DNA from: Synechococcales cyanobacterium CRU_2_2
GTDB lineage: Bacteria; Cyanobacteriota; Cyanobacteriia; PCC-9006; JAAUQQ01
DNA: 64,000 bases
Reading direction: 5' to 3'
Assembly (NCBI GenBank): GCA_012034805.1
Contig: JAAUOP010000008.1
Span: 1 to 64,000 of the forward strand
Positions 61,560-64,000 of this stretch are shown piece by piece (positions within the stretch are counted from its first letter, which is position 1; the number at the start of each line of letters is the position of its first letter). Position numbers and translations under genes: made by a program. The notes beneath the pieces are model-generated. The model searched no databases. It was not told the DNA's origin and saw only the letters and a list, made by a program, of their open reading frames with translations.

Positions 61560-64000
61560 TTACTCTTGGCTGACGTGGGTTAACAACTGCATGACTTCGG
61601 GTTCGCTGATACCTAAAAGGGTGCTGATTTGGGTGGGGAGTTGGGGGGATGGGTTGGCTTGGTAAAGGCGAGAGAGATATCTAAATACCATTGCTAGCGA
61701 ATGATTATCTTGAAATTCCCTGAAGATTGTTAAGGCTTGGAATAGCTGCTGCATAGCCTCTTCAGACTGACCTTCTGCTTTAGCAAGAAGCCCTAATTGC
61801 CCATACGTGCTGGCTTGACTGTAGCGATCGCCGAACTCGATTTTGATTTGGAGCGCTTGTTGGTAATCGGTTCTGGCCTGCTCAAACTCGCGCAACTCCT
61901 GCGCCACCGTCCCCAACTGGTGGTACGTGCTGGCTTTCGCAATTTGTTTCCACTGATTATCGATATCTCTCAATTCATCAAGTGTCGTGAGAGTTTGAGA
62001 ATAAGCAACTCTAGCATTCTCATATTTTTGAAGATTCAAATAGCATTCTGACAAACGATCAAATGCCATGACTATCTCTGCCCCAACACTCCCTGATTTA
62101 AGAGTTATAGGATAGTTTCTCAACACTTCACAAACTGACTGAGCTAGTGGAAGTCGATTATTCGTATCGTTCTGAACCCTGTGATAAAAATCTAGCTTCA
62201 GAAAAATGCCAGGACTCTCCTGCCGCTCTAACGCAATCTGCAATGCATTGTAGAGATTCTCATACTCCAACTTGCAAAACAAAATCCCCATCTGCCGCTG
62301 CTGCGGCTCCTTCGATCCCATCAGCTGGTTGTAAGACCCCGCCAAACCCTCATAGTGATTCTTAAACCCCAATCGCAACGCCTGCTGAAATGCCTCATCC
62401 TGCGCTGCCAATTTCGTCTTGAGAAAATAGGGAAACACCGGCTGAATTGTCAGTAAGTTCGGATTCTCCGCATCCACTGGTGTCAGCAATCCCCAATCGA
62501 TCGCCTCCTGCACCGCTCCATCCAAAGCCTCGATCGACAACTCCGCAAACGCAGCCCCCGCCGCCTGCAATTGCTTCACATAATTCTCTAAATCATTGCG
62601 ATCGATAAACCCACTAAACAAAGCCAAACACAACAAAGCCCCCTGCGCCCCCTCCGACAAATTGCTATGAGAATATTCCACACATTGCACAATGCTCTCC
62701 GTCTTACTCCCCACCCGATCGAGACTCACATCCGCCGCATCCAACCCCCGCAGCACCTCCGCCACCGACTGCCGCCCCAATTCGCCAACACCACCTCCAT
62801 TGCCAACGGATACCCCGCCAACAGCTTCATCAACCGCCCAAACTCTTTATCCTTCAGAATCGCCTCCCGCTTCCCCCCATCCTTCACATGCCGCACCAGC
62901 ACCTTCTGCGCCAAATCCGATCGCGCCTGCCCACTCCAACCCCCGCAACTCATACACATTCTCCCCAGAGGCCGATCGCAACCAATCCTCCCGCCGCCGC
63001 GACCCCAACAGCACCCGCGTCCGCCCACCCGACAACCCCACCAAAAACTCCCGAACCCTTTCCTGCTCCTCAGCATCCAGCGTATTCATAATCGCCAACG
63101 CCTGCCCCGTCACCGACTCCAAATTATCCAGCACCAGTAGCCAATCTTGCGATCGCAACACCTGCACCAACTGCCCCATCTGCGCCGGAATTGATAGCGA
63201 CTGAAACGATCGCAACTCCACCTCACCCAACACATCCCGCGCCACCCCAAACAAAATCTGCGGCAACGTCCAAGCCCGTTGGTCATAGCCAAAATAGCTC
63301 ACCCCCGCCACAAACCCCGTATTCACCCACCAATCCTGCAAATACCGCAGCAGCGTCGTCTTCCCCGTCCCGCCCATGCCATACAGCATCAAAATATTCC
63401 CCTCACGGATCAACCCCTTCTCAATCCGCAAAATCTCCAATCCCGCCCCACAAACCCATACTCCGTCCGGAACTGCTGCCCAAACCGAAACCGCGCCGCC
63501 TTCGCCGTAAAATGCGCCTCCACTTCCTCCGGATACATCCGCCGCAACTTCAAATCCACCGCCTGATTGCGATACACCACAGGCAGCAACCAATCCTCCA
63601 GCTCCACCCGCTGCCCAAAATAAGCCCCCCGCCCCTTCTTCTCATACAGCTCCCGCCGCGCCAACCGCATCGCCCGATCGAACCCTCTTCCCCCCAGCAG
63701 CTCCCGATACAACTCCTCCACCAACAGCTTCGCCGCACTCACCGTCACGCTATAGGCCATCGCCACCACCACCTGCATCCCCGCATCCATCAACCGCGCC
63801 CCCAAACTCGTCTCCCGCCCATCAATCGCATTCGGCTCGGTCCCCCCAGAATTGGTGGCTAGGGGGCCTCCAACCTGCTTCCCCGACTGACAAGCATTCA
63901 ACACACAGGCCAAAATCCCATACTGCTTCAACCGATCGCTCAATTCCTGGGCCGTCACCGCGATCGCCCGCCCCGCCCCATCCCCCTCAAACATCAAAAA
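61560..64000 (-). CDS. CHAT protease-STAND NTPase-TPR protein, N-terminus outside window (three indels)
   Basis: Read leftward, the gene enters from the right edge with the end of a CHAT caspase-like domain: the catalytic Cys is in VLNACQSGKQ, then TSLGARLMDAGMQVVVAMAYSV and FGQRVELEDWLLPVV. The STAND NTPase follows, with Walker A LYGMGGTGKTTLL, Walker B LLVLDNLE and a RVLLGSRRRE sensor. A helical region and at least four TPR-like units end the protein (TYHQLGTVAQELREFEQART and so on). Frame shifts occur at 63437-63438, about 62930-62932 and 62779-62780, all at short homopolymers; correcting them gives one continuous protein. The CHAT His lies beyond the window. Such proteins resemble immune-type receptors that trigger proteolysis or cell death. 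Confidence 0.85.

Noticed and set aside
1-64000. tRNA or rRNA genes
   Set aside because: I looked through the spacers for the T-arm GGTTCRA pattern with a matching acceptor stem and found none.

Overview
The window is chromosomal DNA of a cyanobacterium. This rests on the oxygenic-photosynthesis genes psbB, psbT and psbM, the clpR-clpP3 pair, a ferredoxin-type NirA behind a canonical NtcA promoter, and the very frequent HIP1 octamer GCGATCGC. The species cannot be fixed from sequence alone. The NirA with a fused C-terminal [2Fe-2S] domain recalls the arrangement described in Plectonema (Leptolyngbya) boryana.

Layout. 1-10 kb: a partial selO, a membrane coiled-coil protein, a DUF2062 protein, mnmE, a large P-loop/TPR protein, and an lptA-lptB-lptF/G lipopolysaccharide-export operon. 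10-20 kb: a DUF309 protein, a 365-bp tnpB-less IS200/IS605-like remnant, DUF58 and J-domain genes, clpR-clpP3, a VWA protein, an HI0933-type flavoprotein and a membrane pseudokinase. 20-29 kb: an accessory island on the minus strand with a large adenine-type DNA methyltransferase, an AlbA_2/ATPase-like regulator, a left-over methyltransferase tail, an MntA-HepT toxin-antitoxin pair, an SF2 helicase and a GIY-YIG nuclease. This looks like a modular restriction or defence cassette. 29-39 kb: a flavoprotein, nirA-ferredoxin, a HEAT-repeat protein, a PatA-like response regulator, a LysR regulator, a TrpD2-like protein and mobA, which together suggest nitrate assimilation. 39-47.5 kb: a SAM hydrolase-like protein, a thioesterase, a tandem Usp protein, then the conserved cluster psbM / fdx / psbB-psbT-nrdR-rpsA and a HAD phosphatase. 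47.5-53 kb: two divergent regulator/oxidoreductase pairs (TetR with quinone oxidoreductase, PadR with SDR), each with an inverted-repeat operator, then a Fe-S/SCP2-like fusion and an NTF2-like protein. 53-64 kb: a YciO/Sua5 protein, an SH3b protein, recR, a response regulator, lipA, small hypotheticals, a PD-(D/E)XK protein, and a CHAT-STAND-TPR gene running off the right edge.

Two features run through the whole window. (1) About 21 single-base indels, mostly one-base contractions of short homopolymers, break genes that should be intact, including mnmE, rpsA and recR. I read these as sequence errors, and give such genes as single loci. (2) Short tandem repeats, very often exactly 15 bp, sit at gene termini and in spacers, and in coding DNA they add in-frame pentapeptides.
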